Shown here in pieces: positions 15,658 through 23,426 of a DNA stretch of 42,763 bases. Origin of the DNA: UBA4742 sp002403895 (GTDB lineage Bacteria > Actinomycetota > Acidimicrobiia > Acidimicrobiales > Acidimicrobilacustridaceae); contig DAISGD010000025.1 in NCBI GenBank assembly GCA_036823295.1, positions 1 to 42,763 on the forward strand, written 5' to 3'. Made by a program: the position numbers and the translations under genes. The stretch's first letter is position 1; the number at the start of each line of letters is the position of its first letter. The notes beneath the pieces are model-generated. The model saw only the letters and a list, made by a program, of their open reading frames with translations. It did not search any database and had not been told where the DNA came from.

Positions 15658-16440
15658 GTGCCTGCCCCTGTCCCTCCCTACGTCGATGGTCATCGCCTGC
15701 TCGAGGGTCGGGCCGTGGTCGTGACCGCGGCTGCGGGTACGGGGATCGGCTCAGCCGTCGCCCGGCGCTGTATCGAGGAGGGTGCCACCGTGCTGGTCAG
15801 CGACGCCCACGAGCGGCGCCTGGCCGAGACGGCGGCCGAGCTGGCGGAGCTGGCCGGGGTCCCGGTGGCGTCGTCAGTGTGCAACGTCACGGTGCAGGAC
15901 GACATCGACCGGTTATTCGCCACCGCAGTTGATGAGCTTGGTCACATCGACGTGCTCATCAACAACGCCGGGCTCGGGGGCACCACGGAGCTGGTGGACA
16001 TGACCGACGAGCAATGGAGCCTCGTGCTGGATGTGACCCTGACCGGCACGTTCCGGGCCACCCGTGCCGCGCTGCAGCACATGGTGCCGCGTGGCTCGGG
16101 CGTCATCGTGAACAACGCGTCGGTGCTCGGGTGGCGAGCCCAGGCCGGTCAGGCTCACTACGCCGCGGCGAAGGCCGGTGTCATGGCCCTCACCCGGTGC
16201 GCCGCCATCGAGGCAGCAGGCGCCAATGTGCGGGTCAACGCGGTGGCGCCCAGCCTGGCCATGCATCCGTTCCTGGCCAAGGTGACCTCTGACGAGCTCC
16301 TCGGGGAACTCACCGCGCGCGAGGCGTTCGGCCGGGGGGCCGAGCCGTGGGAGGTGGCCAACACCATGGTCTTCCTGGCCAGCGACTATGCCTCGTACCT
16401 GACCGGCGAAGTGATCTCGGTCAGCAGCCAACACCCCTGA
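15658..16440 (+). CDS. ipdF: short-chain dehydrogenase, IpdF-like
   Basis: NAD(P)-dependent SDR of 260 residues. The cofactor loop reads VVVTAAAGTGIGSAVARRC, with the unusual AAAG in place of the common GxSxG lead. It is followed by SDAHERRL, NNAG, the catalytic Ser in NNASVLG, and YAAAK. The TAAAGTGIG and SDxHERRL features recall IpdF (Rv3559c), which acts on the 5-hydroxy HIP-CoA intermediate. I chose GTG 15658 because CGAGGAG (15646-15652) lies 5 bases upstream. An in-frame GTG at 15598 overlaps the FadE30-like stop (GTGA) but lacks a site and would add a low-complexity 20-residue leader. Confidence 0.7.
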   Translation: MPAPVPPYVDGHRLLEGRAVVVTAAAGTGIGSAVARRCIEEGATVLVSDAHERRLAETAAELAELAGVPVASSVCNVTVQDDIDRLFATAVDELGHIDVLINNAGLGGTTELVDMTDEQWSLVLDVTLTGTFRATRAALQHMVPRGSGVIVNNASVLGWRAQAGQAHYAAAKAGVMALTRCAAIEAAGANVRVNAVAPSLAMHPFLAKVTSDELLGELTAREAFGRGAEPWEVANTMVFLASDYASYLTGEVISVSSQHP

Positions 16441-16474
16441 ACATCCTCGCCAGCAACCTATCCGCCGACCAGCG

Positions 16475-16954
16475 TCAGGACTTACGGGCCTTGCGCTGCG
16501 TGGCGCCGATGGCCCGACCGAGGGCCCGCGCCTTCTTCTCCAACTCGACCCCGATCACGGGCCGGTCAGCGTCGGGTGTCGGGTCGGCTTTGGGCCGGGC
16601 CGCGGCGGGCGCCGGTTTCTCGGCTGATGTCGTCGTGCTCGGGGCCGGGGCCGGGGCAGGCGGCTGGCGAGGCTGGCTCGTTGGCGACTCAGCGGCTCGC
16701 CAACCCTCGCCGAAGCCCCTCGCCGTGCCCGCCAGCACCCCGACCAGGGCGAACGTGATCATGGCGGTGACGAGCACGTCGGCCACGAGCAGGATCCAGG
16801 CCGGTGCGCTGCCCACCCCTGACCAGGCGTTCTGCGCCGCCAGCGCCACCAGGGTGATCACCGCGGACAGCCAGAATGCGCCGTCGCGCAGGATCGGGCG
16901 CCGATAGCCGTGCCACAGCTGGCCCTTCTCGGAGGATCGGGAGCGGACACCCAT
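16475..16954 (-). CDS. small membrane protein of unknown function
   Basis: A protein of about 159 residues with two hydrophobic segments (roughly residues 28-46 and 52-78). A Pro/Ala/Ser-rich cytoplasmic-type linker (about 92-130) and a basic C-terminus (KKARALGRAIGATQRKARKS) follow. I recognise no domain. ATG 16954 is the likeliest start; an in-frame GTG three codons upstream has no better site. It converges with the ipdF-like gene 34 bases away. Codon usage is typical of the window. Confidence 0.55.
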   Translation of the reverse strand: MGVRSRSSEKGQLWHGYRRPILRDGAFWLSAVITLVALAAQNAWSGVGSAPAWILLVADVLVTAMITFALVGVLAGTARGFGEGWRAAESPTSQPRQPPAPAPAPSTTTSAEKPAPAAARPKADPTPDADRPVIGVELEKKARALGRAIGATQRKARKS

Positions 16955-17008
16955 CGCCGCCACGCTACCGGTCCTGATGTCGGTCGCCTGGACGGTCAAC
17001 CAGTTGGA

Positions 17009-17058
17009 TCATTCGCGCACGTCGCGCCCTGTGGTGGGGCTGGTTGCAGGAACGATCG
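17009..17058. repeat. dispersed palindromic repeat, copy 1
   Basis: This 50-base stretch matches 25820-25869 at about 44 positions. The 37-base right part (17022-17058) differs at only one base. The right arm TGCAGGAACGA is exact, while the left arm here is decayed (TCATTCGCGCA against TCGTTCCTGCA). It lies in the 265-base space upstream of the small membrane gene and downstream of the flotillin gene. Confidence 0.6.
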
Positions 17059-17219
17059 GTGTTTTCGGGGACGGTCCCAATCAGATCCGAATGACGCGCA
17101 CCGACGGCAGGACCAGCGCGAGGCGGGCCACATCGGCGACCAGGAGGTAGCGCTGCATGGCCAGCCGGCGGAGACGCTCGCGCAGGGCGTCGGCCACGAT
17201 CGACGACGTGCTGACGCCG

Positions 17220-18752
17220 TCATCTTCCGCTTGCCTCCGCCGGGCTGGCCGACTCCGACGAGTCAGATGAGTCAGATGACCCGGCGCCATTGCTGTTGTT
17301 GCTGCTGCTGTTGCTGCTGCCGGCGGCCCCGCTCAGCAGGTTGCGGGCCATGGACAGGCCCGCCACACCCTGGCTGAGGGCTTGGGCCAGGGTGTCGCTG
17401 AGGCCCTGGGCACCGTTGAGCACGATCATCTGGTCGATGTCGCCGAAAGGCTTGGCTGCCGCTTCGACGATGGCCGGCCAGTTCTCGGCCAGCTGCTGAC
17501 CGATGACCGCGTCCTGGTTCTCGGCCAGGGCGTCGGCCCGCGCCTTGATGGCTTCGGCCTCGGCCATGCCTTTGGCCCGCACCGCTTCACCTTCGGCGCG
17601 GCCCTTGGCCTCGGTGGCATGGGCCTCGGCCTCACCGATGTTCCGGGTGGCTTCGGCTCGGGCGCCGGCGTCGAGCTTGACGTGCTCGGCCTCGGCGTTG
17701 GCCGACAGCTTCACCCGCTCGGCCTCGGCTTGCGCCTCGACCTTCACCCGGGTGGCGTTGGCCTGAGCCTGCAGCTCGACCTCCTGCGCCTGGGCCTCGG
17801 CCTGGGCGATGCGGGCATCGCGCTCGGCCCGTGACAGCGTGACCTGCTCGTAGGCTTGGGCGTCGGCCGGCCTGCGCACGGTGGCCTGCAGGCGCTGCTC
17901 CTCGCGCTGGGCCTCGAGCTCGGCCACCTTGGTCTGCTCGACGACCACTTCCTGGGTGGCCTGCGCCTCGGTCCTGGGGCCGGCCTGACGGGCCAGCGCT
18001 GCGGCCTGGTCGATCTCGGCCGAGTAGCCGGCTTGCTTCACCTGGCTGGTGCGGCGGGCCTCGGCCTTGAGCGCCTCGGCCTCCTGCTCCTTTTCCGTGG
18101 CGAGGCGATCGGCCTCGGCCTGGGCGATGCGGGCCTGGCTCTCCACCGCGGCGGCGTGGGGGCGCCCGAGGTTGGCGATGTAGCCGGTCGGGTCCTCGAT
18201 CTCCTGGATCTGGAGTGAATCGACGATCAGGCCGAGCTTCTCCATCTCGGTCCCGGAGGACTCACGGGTCAGCTGGGTGAGCTTCTCGCGGTCTCGGATC
18301 ATCTCCTCTACCGTCATGTTTCCGACGATGGCCCGGAGGTGGCCGGTGAAGACGTTGTGGACCCGCTGGTCCATCTGCGGCTGCTGGTCGAGGAAGCGCC
18401 GGGCGGCGTTGGCGATGGAGGCGAAGTCGTCGCCCACCTTGTAGATGACGACACCGCGGATTCCGAGCGGAATGCCCTGGTGGGTGACGCACTCGATGGC
18501 CAGATCGGCCTCGCGTAGGTCGAGCGACAGCCGCCGCACGACCTGGATGCCGGGGGCCACCAGCACGCCCTTGCCGGTGACGATCTTGAAGCCAAGGCTC
18601 TCCTGGACGTCGTCCCCGGCGTTCTGGTGACGGAGGCCCGAGATGATGAGCGCCTCGTTCGGTTCGGCCACTCGCCACATCATCTTGAAGATGACGACGG
18701 CGAGGACGAGGCCCGCGACAACGAGCCCGAGAATGATGTACGTGAAGGTCAT
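17220..18752 (-). CDS. flotillin-like SPFH-domain protein
   Basis: Membrane scaffold protein of 510 residues. It has an N-terminal hydrophobic segment (residues 4-26) and an SPFH/band-7 domain (about 30-200, with GKGVLVAPGIQVVRRLSLDL). A long Ala/Glu-rich coiled coil (about 205-420) contains repeated AEAEAxxAKAxA patterns. The C-terminal region FGDIDQMIVLNGAQGLSDTL is typical of flotillins. The last 35 residues are a Ser/Asn/Gly tract encoded by a CTG/TTG-rich stretch. The ribosome site AGGAG is 7 bases before ATG 18752. It lies 15 bases after the NfeD-like gene, and the pair forms a classic two-gene operon thought to organise membrane microdomains. Confidence 0.88.
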   Translation of the reverse strand: MTFTYIILGLVVAGLVLAVVIFKMMWRVAEPNEALIISGLRHQNAGDDVQESLGFKIVTGKGVLVAPGIQVVRRLSLDLREADLAIECVTHQGIPLGIRGVVIYKVGDDFASIANAARRFLDQQPQMDQRVHNVFTGHLRAIVGNMTVEEMIRDREKLTQLTRESSGTEMEKLGLIVDSLQIQEIEDPTGYIANLGRPHAAAVESQARIAQAEADRLATEKEQEAEALKAEARRTSQVKQAGYSAEIDQAAALARQAGPRTEAQATQEVVVEQTKVAELEAQREEQRLQATVRRPADAQAYEQVTLSRAERDARIAQAEAQAQEVELQAQANATRVKVEAQAEAERVKLSANAEAEHVKLDAGARAEATRNIGEAEAHATEAKGRAEGEAVRAKGMAEAEAIKARADALAENQDAVIGQQLAENWPAIVEAAAKPFGDIDQMIVLNGAQGLSDTLAQALSQGVAGLSMARNLLSGAAGSSNSSSNNSNGAGSSDSSDSSESASPAEASGR

Positions 18753-18767
18753 GGTGCTCTCCTGGAG

Positions 18768-18977
18768 CTACAAGGGGGTGACGACAACGGTGCGGGGAGG
18801 GTGGTAGTCGATGATCACGACCTCGGTGCCGATGGTGATCTCCTGGGCCCGGTCGACGGCATAGGCGTGGAACGCCTCGGTACCGCCCCGGATGGGGATC
18901 ATCACTTCGCCGAGCCGATCGGGCCCGACACGGCCGGTGACCCGACCCATCTTGCCCACCACCCTCTGATCTGCCAT
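18768..18977 (-). CDS. NfeD-like OB-fold protein, partner of the flotillin
   Basis: A 69-residue protein (MADQRVVGKMGRVTGRVGPD, then RLGEVMIPIRGG...). It corresponds to the soluble OB-fold end of NfeD proteins, without their membrane helices. Such short forms usually precede a flotillin gene, as here. ATG 18977 has GGAG 8 bases upstream; the open frame extends 48 bases further but into low-quality sequence. Its role is presumably to bind or regulate the flotillin assembly. Confidence 0.72.
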   Translation of the reverse strand: MADQRVVGKMGRVTGRVGPDRLGEVMIPIRGGTEAFHAYAVDRAQEITIGTEVVIIDYHPPRTVVVTPL

Positions 18978-19069
18978 TCCTGCTCCGTTGTCTGGTGCGT
19001 GCGCGTCGCCGCGGCATTGTGCCACGGGTTGGTGCGACGCTATTCTGGCGGAACTGCTGCGAGAAGCAA

Positions 19070-19094
19070 CTAGAAATATCTAGAAGCTTCTAGA
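19070..19094. promoter_or_regulatory. interlocking AT-rich palindromes upstream of the NfeD/flotillin genes
   Basis: TCTAGAAGCTTCTAGA (19079-19094) is a perfect 16-base palindrome. CTAGAAATATCTAG (19070-19083) is a second inverted repeat sharing its right arm with it. The stretch is far richer in A/T than its surroundings. It lies 93 bases upstream of the NfeD-like start and 29 bases past the thiolase stop. A protein-binding site controlling the membrane-scaffold operon is inferred. Confidence 0.45.
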
Positions 19095-19123
19095 CGTTGA
19101 TGGAAGCGGGGTGGTGCTACGTT

Positions 19124-20317
19124 TCAGCGGCGGACGATCACCGATGACCCGTGGCCGAACAGGCCCTGATTCACGGTGAGGCCGACGCGGGCTCCTTCGA
19201 CCTGGCGACCGGTGGCCTGGCCCCGGATCTGCCAGGTCAGCTCACACACCTGGGCGATGGCCTGGGCAGGGATCGCCTCGCCGAAACACGCCAAGCCGCC
19301 ACTGGGATTCACGGGGATGCGGCCGCCGATCTCGGTGTCACCGTCACGCAGCAGGCGCTCGGCCTCGCCTTCGGGACACAGGCCGATGTTTTCGTACCAA
19401 TCGAGCTCGAGGGCCGACGACAGGTCGTAGACCTCGGCCAGGTCGAGGTCCTCGGGGCCGAGGCCGGCCTCCTCGTAGGCGGCGAAGGCGATGGCGTCGC
19501 GGAACGGGCGCGCGGGGACGGGTAGCCCCACCGAGGCGTCGGTGGCGAAGCCCGGGAGCTCCAGCACCGTCTGAGGGTAGGTCGGCGTGACCGTCGAGAC
19601 GGCGGCCACCCGGACCGGGTCGGTCGTACGGGCCCGGGCAAAGGCCATGCTGGTCAACACGATGGCCGCCGCGCCATCTGAGGTAGCGCAGATCTCGAGC
19701 AACGTAAGCGGATCGGCCACGATGGGTGACGCCAACACGTCGGCCTCACTGAACTCCTTCGGATAGCGGGCGTTGGGGTTGGTGGCCCCGTGGCGACTGT
19801 TCTTGGCCCGTACCCGGGCGAAGTCCTCGGCGGTGGCTCCGTAGGCCTCCATCCGACGGCGGGCGTAAAGGCCGAAATAGGTCGGGTTGGTGGCCCCCAG
19901 CAGGCGGAAGCGCAGCCAGTCGGGGTCGTCGGGTCGATCGCCCCCGACGGGCGCGAAGAAGCCCTTGGGGGTGGTGTCGGCGCCGATCACTAGAGCCACG
20001 TCACAGAACCCGGCCAGGATCTGGGCCCGGGCGATGTTGAGCGCCTGGGCTCCTGATGCGCAGGCGGCGTAGCAACTGGCCACCCGATTGCCCTTCCACC
20101 CCAGCGCCTGGCTGAAGGTGGCGCCGGCGATGTGACCGGGGTATCCGTTGCGGATGGTGTCGGCACCAGCCACGAACTCGATGTCGTCCCAGCTCAGGCC
20201 GGCGTCGCCGAGCGCCGATTGGGCGGCCACGATGCCGTACTCGACGAAGTTGCGGCCCCACTTGCCCCATGGGTGCATGCCCACGCCCAGGATGGCGACC
20301 TCGTGCTCGCCGGTCAT
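19124..20317 (-). CDS. thiolase-fold (SCP-x/Ltp type) lipid-transfer-like enzyme
   Basis: A 397-residue thiolase-superfamily protein. The active-site region reads ASCYAACASGAQALNIA, with Cys86 as nucleophile position. The C-terminal block PSGGLACFGEAIPAQAIAQV replaces the usual GHPxGATG. This marks the SCP-x/Ltp branch, which includes Ltp2 (a retro-aldolase of cholesterol side-chain loss) and Ltp3/Ltp4. Like those, it is paired with a DUF35 gene, whose stop overlaps this start as ATGA, so the two proteins probably form a complex. Whether it is a thiolase or an aldolase cannot be told from the sequence. Confidence 0.75.
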   Translation of the reverse strand: MTGEHEVAILGVGMHPWGKWGRNFVEYGIVAAQSALGDAGLSWDDIEFVAGADTIRNGYPGHIAGATFSQALGWKGNRVASCYAACASGAQALNIARAQILAGFCDVALVIGADTTPKGFFAPVGGDRPDDPDWLRFRLLGATNPTYFGLYARRRMEAYGATAEDFARVRAKNSRHGATNPNARYPKEFSEADVLASPIVADPLTLLEICATSDGAAAIVLTSMAFARARTTDPVRVAAVSTVTPTYPQTVLELPGFATDASVGLPVPARPFRDAIAFAAYEEAGLGPEDLDLAEVYDLSSALELDWYENIGLCPEGEAERLLRDGDTEIGGRIPVNPSGGLACFGEAIPAQAIAQVCELTWQIRGQATGRQVEGARVGLTVNQGLFGHGSSVIVRR

Positions 20318-20802
20318 TGGCTGACCTCGTCGGCATGAACGGCGGACGTACTGGCGTCGTCGCCGCCGCCAACGACGGGCCGCCAGCGCCAGACGAGGTA
20401 CTCGTGCTCATCGTCTTCGAACAGGGTGCCGAGTATCAGCTCGACGGGCATCCCGGCGTGCAGGTCGGTGACGGCGACTCCCGGCTCGACCTGGCCCAGC
20501 ACCACTATCTGCTCGGCGGCCAGTTCGACCGCGGCGATGGTGTAGGGCACGAACGGGTCGGGGGAGATGTAGGGCGCCGGGGGCTGGTAGCGGTTGTCAG
20601 TGAACGACCAGATGGTGCCGGTCCGACTCAACTCGATCTCGTCGAACTCACGGCTCTGACAGGCGGGGTTGCGGCAGAACATGGTCTCCCGGGGGAAGAA
20701 GATGGCCGCACATCCCGCGCACTGGCTGCCCAGCAGGGCGGGATGGTCGGGGTCCATGGTGAACCAGCCCTCGACGGCGGGTAGCTGGGTCTTGGCGGCC
20801 AT
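20314..20802 (-). CDS. DUF35 OB-fold/zinc-ribbon partner protein
   Basis: A 162-residue protein with a rubredoxin-like zinc ribbon (Cys28-x2-Cys31 and Cys43-x4-Cys48) and an OB-fold domain (ELSRTGTIWSFTDNRYQPP... to about residue 135). In steroid degradation such DUF35 proteins bind Ltp-type thiolases and are needed for activity, as with ChsH2-DUF35 and Ltp2. ATG 20802 has GAGGAGG about 6 bases upstream. Two CTGACG-type sites lie 45 and 90 bases upstream. Its stop overlaps the thiolase start by 4 bases. Confidence 0.8.
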   Translation of the reverse strand: MAAKTQLPAVEGWFTMDPDHPALLGSQCAGCAAIFFPRETMFCRNPACQSREFDEIELSRTGTIWSFTDNRYQPPAPYISPDPFVPYTIAAVELAAEQIVVLGQVEPGVAVTDLHAGMPVELILGTLFEDDEHEYLVWRWRPVVGGGDDASTSAVHADEVSQ

Positions 20803-20846
20803 GCGGGCCTCCTCGAGGGAGCGGCGGATTGGGCTTCGACAGCGTC

Positions 20847-20861
20847 ACGACGGTTCGTCAG
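20847..20861. promoter_or_regulatory. CTGACG-type operator, site 3 (weak left arm)
   Basis: ACGACGGTTCGTCAG keeps the full right arm CGTCAG and four of six bases in the left. It is 45 bases upstream of the DUF35 start and 30 bases from the perfect site at 20892. That is about three helical turns, so paired binding on one face of the DNA is possible. Confidence 0.3.
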
Positions 20862-20891
20862 CGTCACGGTAGTCCACCCGTACCCAGGTAT

Positions 20892-20906
20892 CTGACGGGT
20901 CGTCAG
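20892..20906. promoter_or_regulatory. CTGACG-type operator, site 4
   Basis: CTGACGGGTCGTCAG is identical in all 15 bases to the core of site 2 at 14380-14394, although the surrounding genes are unrelated. It lies 90 bases upstream of the DUF35/thiolase operon. It overlaps the stop codon of the helical-repeat gene (20903-20905, minus strand). Confidence 0.6.
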
Positions 20907-21916
20907 CTCGGATGGCTTGGCTGGCTGGGGGTGGGCAGCCCCAGGGCGGTGAACTCCTCCCGGGCCCGCTCGAACAGGGGCCGGGCCGACGAGTGCAGGC
21001 CTCGGGCCACGGCCAGATTGGCCTCCTCCCACTGGGCCTGGGCTGTGGCCGGGGCGCAACCCAGTGTCTGGAAGACGCGGCGGGCCTTACCCAGGGGTGC
21101 CTCGGCTCCCAGGAGGTCGCCGCTGCGCCAGGCCACGACCCCCTGCGCCAGGGCCAGCTGGCCCTGGTCGAGGGTGCGGCCCGTCCGCCCGGCGATCTCG
21201 CCGGCGCCGTACAGGAGGCGCTGGGCGGTCAGGAGATCGCCGGCCTCCACGGCGCTACGGGCCACCGCGGTGGCCACGGTGACGGCTTGGGCCGCGGCCC
21301 ACGCGCCCAGTGGTCCCGGGCTGGGCCGGGCCAGGTCGGGAAGCACGGCATCGGCGAAACTGGTGGCCTCCAGGGTGCGGCCCTGGAGGGCCAACACGAT
21401 GGCCCGGTCGCCGGCGACCATGACGGCCTGCTGCCGGCTGCGCAGCCGGTCGGCGAGGCCGACCGCGGTGTTGAGCAGCTGGTAGGCGGTCTCGAAGTCG
21501 CCGAAAGCTGCGTTCACGCTCACCTGGGCCCGGGTGGCACCCAGGCGGGTCTCCAGCCTGCGGTCGGGCTCGATCAAGCGTTGGATCAGGGGCCACGCCG
21601 GTCGGTAGCGACCGACCAGCAGGTCCAGCTGCAACAACAGCAGGGCGTACCAGTCGCCCTTCCCTACCTCCCGGGTGGCGAGGGAGCCGGGTAGCTGGGC
21701 AAGGCCTCGCTCGAGGTAGGCAATGGCGTCGGTCAGGCGCTCGGCCCGGGCGAGGTGGGCGCCGATCATGACCAGCACCGCCGGCGCCATGGTCTGGACG
21801 TCGCCATCCGCGGCGGCCAGGGCGTCGAGCACGTGCTGCCCGGTGCCCAGCACGGTGTCGGTGTCGCCCCGGCGGTACGCCTCGCGGAACTCGCGGTAGG
21901 CCGGTGGAGGGATCAC
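20903..21916 (-). CDS. TPR-like helical-repeat protein, unknown role
   Basis: A 337-residue protein made of Ala/Leu-rich helical pairs. Repeating motifs such as DAIAYLERGLAQL, TAYQLLNTAVGLADR, TAQRLLYGAGEIAGR and AEAPLGKARRVFQTLG look like degenerate tetratricopeptide repeats, as in the sensor half of MalT-type regulators. No DNA-binding or NTPase motif is present. The start is GTG 21916, and a 22-base tandem direct repeat lies 35 bases upstream. Its stop codon falls inside operator site 4. Confidence 0.6.
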   Translation of the reverse strand: MIPPPAYREFREAYRRGDTDTVLGTGQHVLDALAAADGDVQTMAPAVLVMIGAHLARAERLTDAIAYLERGLAQLPGSLATREVGKGDWYALLLLQLDLLVGRYRPAWPLIQRLIEPDRRLETRLGATRAQVSVNAAFGDFETAYQLLNTAVGLADRLRSRQQAVMVAGDRAIVLALQGRTLEATSFADAVLPDLARPSPGPLGAWAAAQAVTVATAVARSAVEAGDLLTAQRLLYGAGEIAGRTGRTLDQGQLALAQGVVAWRSGDLLGAEAPLGKARRVFQTLGCAPATAQAQWEEANLAVARGLHSSARPLFERAREEFTALGLPTPSQPSHPS

Positions 21917-21950
21917 CCGCCCGTTCTACCTCAGCCCCTCCCAAAACCTC

Positions 21951-21996
21951 CGAACCGGGGCCGTCCAATACGTTCGAACCGCGGCCGTCCAATACG
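21951..21996. repeat. 22-bp tandem direct repeat in a promoter region
   Basis: Two copies (21951-21972 and 21975-21996) begin CGAACCG and end GGCCGTCCAATACG. They differ at one base and are spaced 24 bases start to start. They lie between the helical-repeat gene (start 21916, minus) and the SDR stop (22034). Direct repeats at this spacing suggest a regulator binding site or a short duplication. Confidence 0.5.
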
Positions 21997-22033
21997 CCGG
22001 TCCGGATGGGGGAGTGGTGGTGAGCGGAGCGGG

Positions 22034-22837
22034 TCAGGGTCCGTCGGCGGCACCGCGGAAGGCCGGGCGCTCGCCGCCGCCGTGGATCATCAGGTTGGCG
22101 CCGCTGATATAGCTGGCCATGGGGGAGGCCAGGAACAGGCAGGCGTCGGCGATGTCGCGGGGAGTGGCCAGGCGCCCAAGGGGCACGGTGGCTGCCACCC
22201 GGGCGATCCCTTCGTCGTCGCCGTAGAACAAGTGGGCCTGTTCGGTGCGGATCAGCCCGGCCGTGATGACGTTCAGGCGGACCTTCGGCGCCCACTCCAC
22301 CGCCAGCGATTGGGTGAGGCTGGCCAGGCCCGCCTTGGCCGCGCCGTAGGCCGCCGAGCCGGGTGACGGCCGCACCCCGCTGACGCTGCCGATGTTGACG
22401 ATCGACCCGCCGTCGGCCTGGACCTGCATGATGGCGTTGGCCGCCTGCGACACGTGGAGAGCGGCGAGCAGGTTGAGCTTGATGATCGACTCGGAGAACC
22501 GGGGCGACGCAGTGGCAGCATCCGCCGGCGGCGCCCCACCGGCGTTGTTGATGACGGTGTCGAGCCGGTCTCCGCCCGCGGCTGCAGCCGCGTTCACGGC
22601 GGCGGCGGCCTGGTCGGGGTCGCGCAGGTCGGCGGCCACGAAGGCCGCCGCCCGGTCACCGGCCTGCACCGGTTGGTCGGGCTCGGAGCGGGCGGTGACG
22701 ACGACCGTGGCTCCCACCTGCAGGAAGCGGATGGCGATGCCCCGGCCGACGCCCTTGGTTCCGCCGGTGACCAACACCGTCCGCCCGCGGAAGTCGAGCG
22801 GGTCAGGGTGGTCGGTCAGGTCCGTCGATTCTGCCAC
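22034..22837 (-). CDS. short-chain dehydrogenase of the steroid cluster
   Basis: Classical SDR of 267 residues. It has cofactor loop VTGGTKGVGRGIA, NNAGG, catalytic Ser in NIGSVSG, and YGAAK. The C-terminal GANLMIHGGGERP is typical of actinobacterial homologues. It is divergent from the echA20 side, as Rv3548c/Rv3549c are from echA20 in M. tuberculosis, so a role in the same path is inferred. It carries CTGACG-type site 5 only 13 bases upstream of ATG 22837. The exact substrate is unknown. Confidence 0.75.
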   Translation of the reverse strand: MAESTDLTDHPDPLDFRGRTVLVTGGTKGVGRGIAIRFLQVGATVVVTARSEPDQPVQAGDRAAAFVAADLRDPDQAAAAVNAAAAAGGDRLDTVINNAGGAPPADAATASPRFSESIIKLNLLAALHVSQAANAIMQVQADGGSIVNIGSVSGVRPSPGSAAYGAAKAGLASLTQSLAVEWAPKVRLNVITAGLIRTEQAHLFYGDDEGIARVAATVPLGRLATPRDIADACLFLASPMASYISGANLMIHGGGERPAFRGAADGP

Positions 22838-22850
22838 CGGGCCACGCTAC

Positions 22851-22865
22851 CTGACCCCCCATCAG
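22851..22865. promoter_or_regulatory. CTGACG-type operator, site 5 (variant)
   Basis: CTGACCCCCCATCAG keeps CTGAC and TCAG but changes one inner base on each side. With flanking C and G the outer arms CCTGA and TCAGG are perfect. It lies 13 bases upstream of the SDR start codon, a position like that of sites 2 and 8. Confidence 0.4.
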
Positions 22866-23028
22866 GACTGGATCGAGGGCGGGACCCGTCGTTCAGCGAG
22901 AGATCAGCGAGCGAACGGCGGTCGAACAGTCGCGGAACGATCGGAAAAGTCGCCCCCGATCGCGAGCCTCGGCCGGTACGGTCACACCGTCGGCTTATCC
23001 GGAGTCGTCGTTCCCGCAGGAGACCGTC

Positions 23029-23301
23029 ATGGCTTTTACCCTCGACCAGACCGACACCGATTTCGCGACGTGGCTCGCCTCGGTCCCCACCGAGGACGAA
23101 CTGCGTGATGCCTACGTCCGGCTAGAGGCCAAGAGGGCCCAGCTCTGGACCGCGGGGCACCTCGACAGCTTCCGCCGCGATCGCTACGAGCTCGACACTC
23201 GCTACGTCCAACGGCTGGTGCGCATCAAGTGGGCCCTGGCCACCCGATGGGAAGCCAGCGGCCAGTTCGACGGGCTCAACCGGTTATCCACCTTCGCCTG
23301 A
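23029..23301 (+). CDS. small hypothetical protein
   Basis: A 90-residue, charged, helix-rich protein (MAFTLDQTDTDFATWLASVP, then TEDELRDAYVRLEAKRAQLW). It has no membrane segment or known motif. ATG 23029 has a good ribosome site (AGGAGA, 7 bases upstream), and codon usage is normal, so it is probably a real gene. It is followed by a 12-bp hairpin and precedes the echA20 operon, from which it is separated by operator site 6. Function unknown. Confidence 0.6.
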   Translation: MAFTLDQTDTDFATWLASVPTEDELRDAYVRLEAKRAQLWTAGHLDSFRRDRYELDTRYVQRLVRIKWALATRWEASGQFDGLNRLSTFA

Positions 23302-23312
23302 CGCCGCCGGAT

Positions 23313-23342
23313 CGGCGTCGATCGGTGTCACGATCGACGCCG
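23313..23342 (+). terminator. strong hairpin after the small gene
   Basis: CGGCGTCGATCG (23313-23324) and CGATCGACGCCG (23331-23342) form a perfect 12-bp stem with a 6-base loop (GTGTCA). It starts 12 bases after the stop at 23301. No T run follows, as is common for hairpin terminators in high-GC actinobacteria. Confidence 0.5.
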
Positions 23343-23390
23343 CGCCGCGCCGCGCCGGATGATCGGGCATCACCAGCCGTGCACTAGGAT

Positions 23391-23405
23391 CTGACGCCTC
23401 ATCAG
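23391..23405. promoter_or_regulatory. CTGACG-type operator, site 6
   Basis: CTGACGCCTCATCAG has one mismatch in the right arm. It is extended by GAT on the left and ATC on the right, giving longer outer arms GATCTGA/TCAGATC. A TAGGAT box (23385-23390) overlaps its left edge. It lies 22 bases upstream of the echA20 start and probably controls the echA20-ipdAB operon. Confidence 0.55.
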
Positions 23406-23426
23406 ATCTCGGAACGGGGGAGTTGG

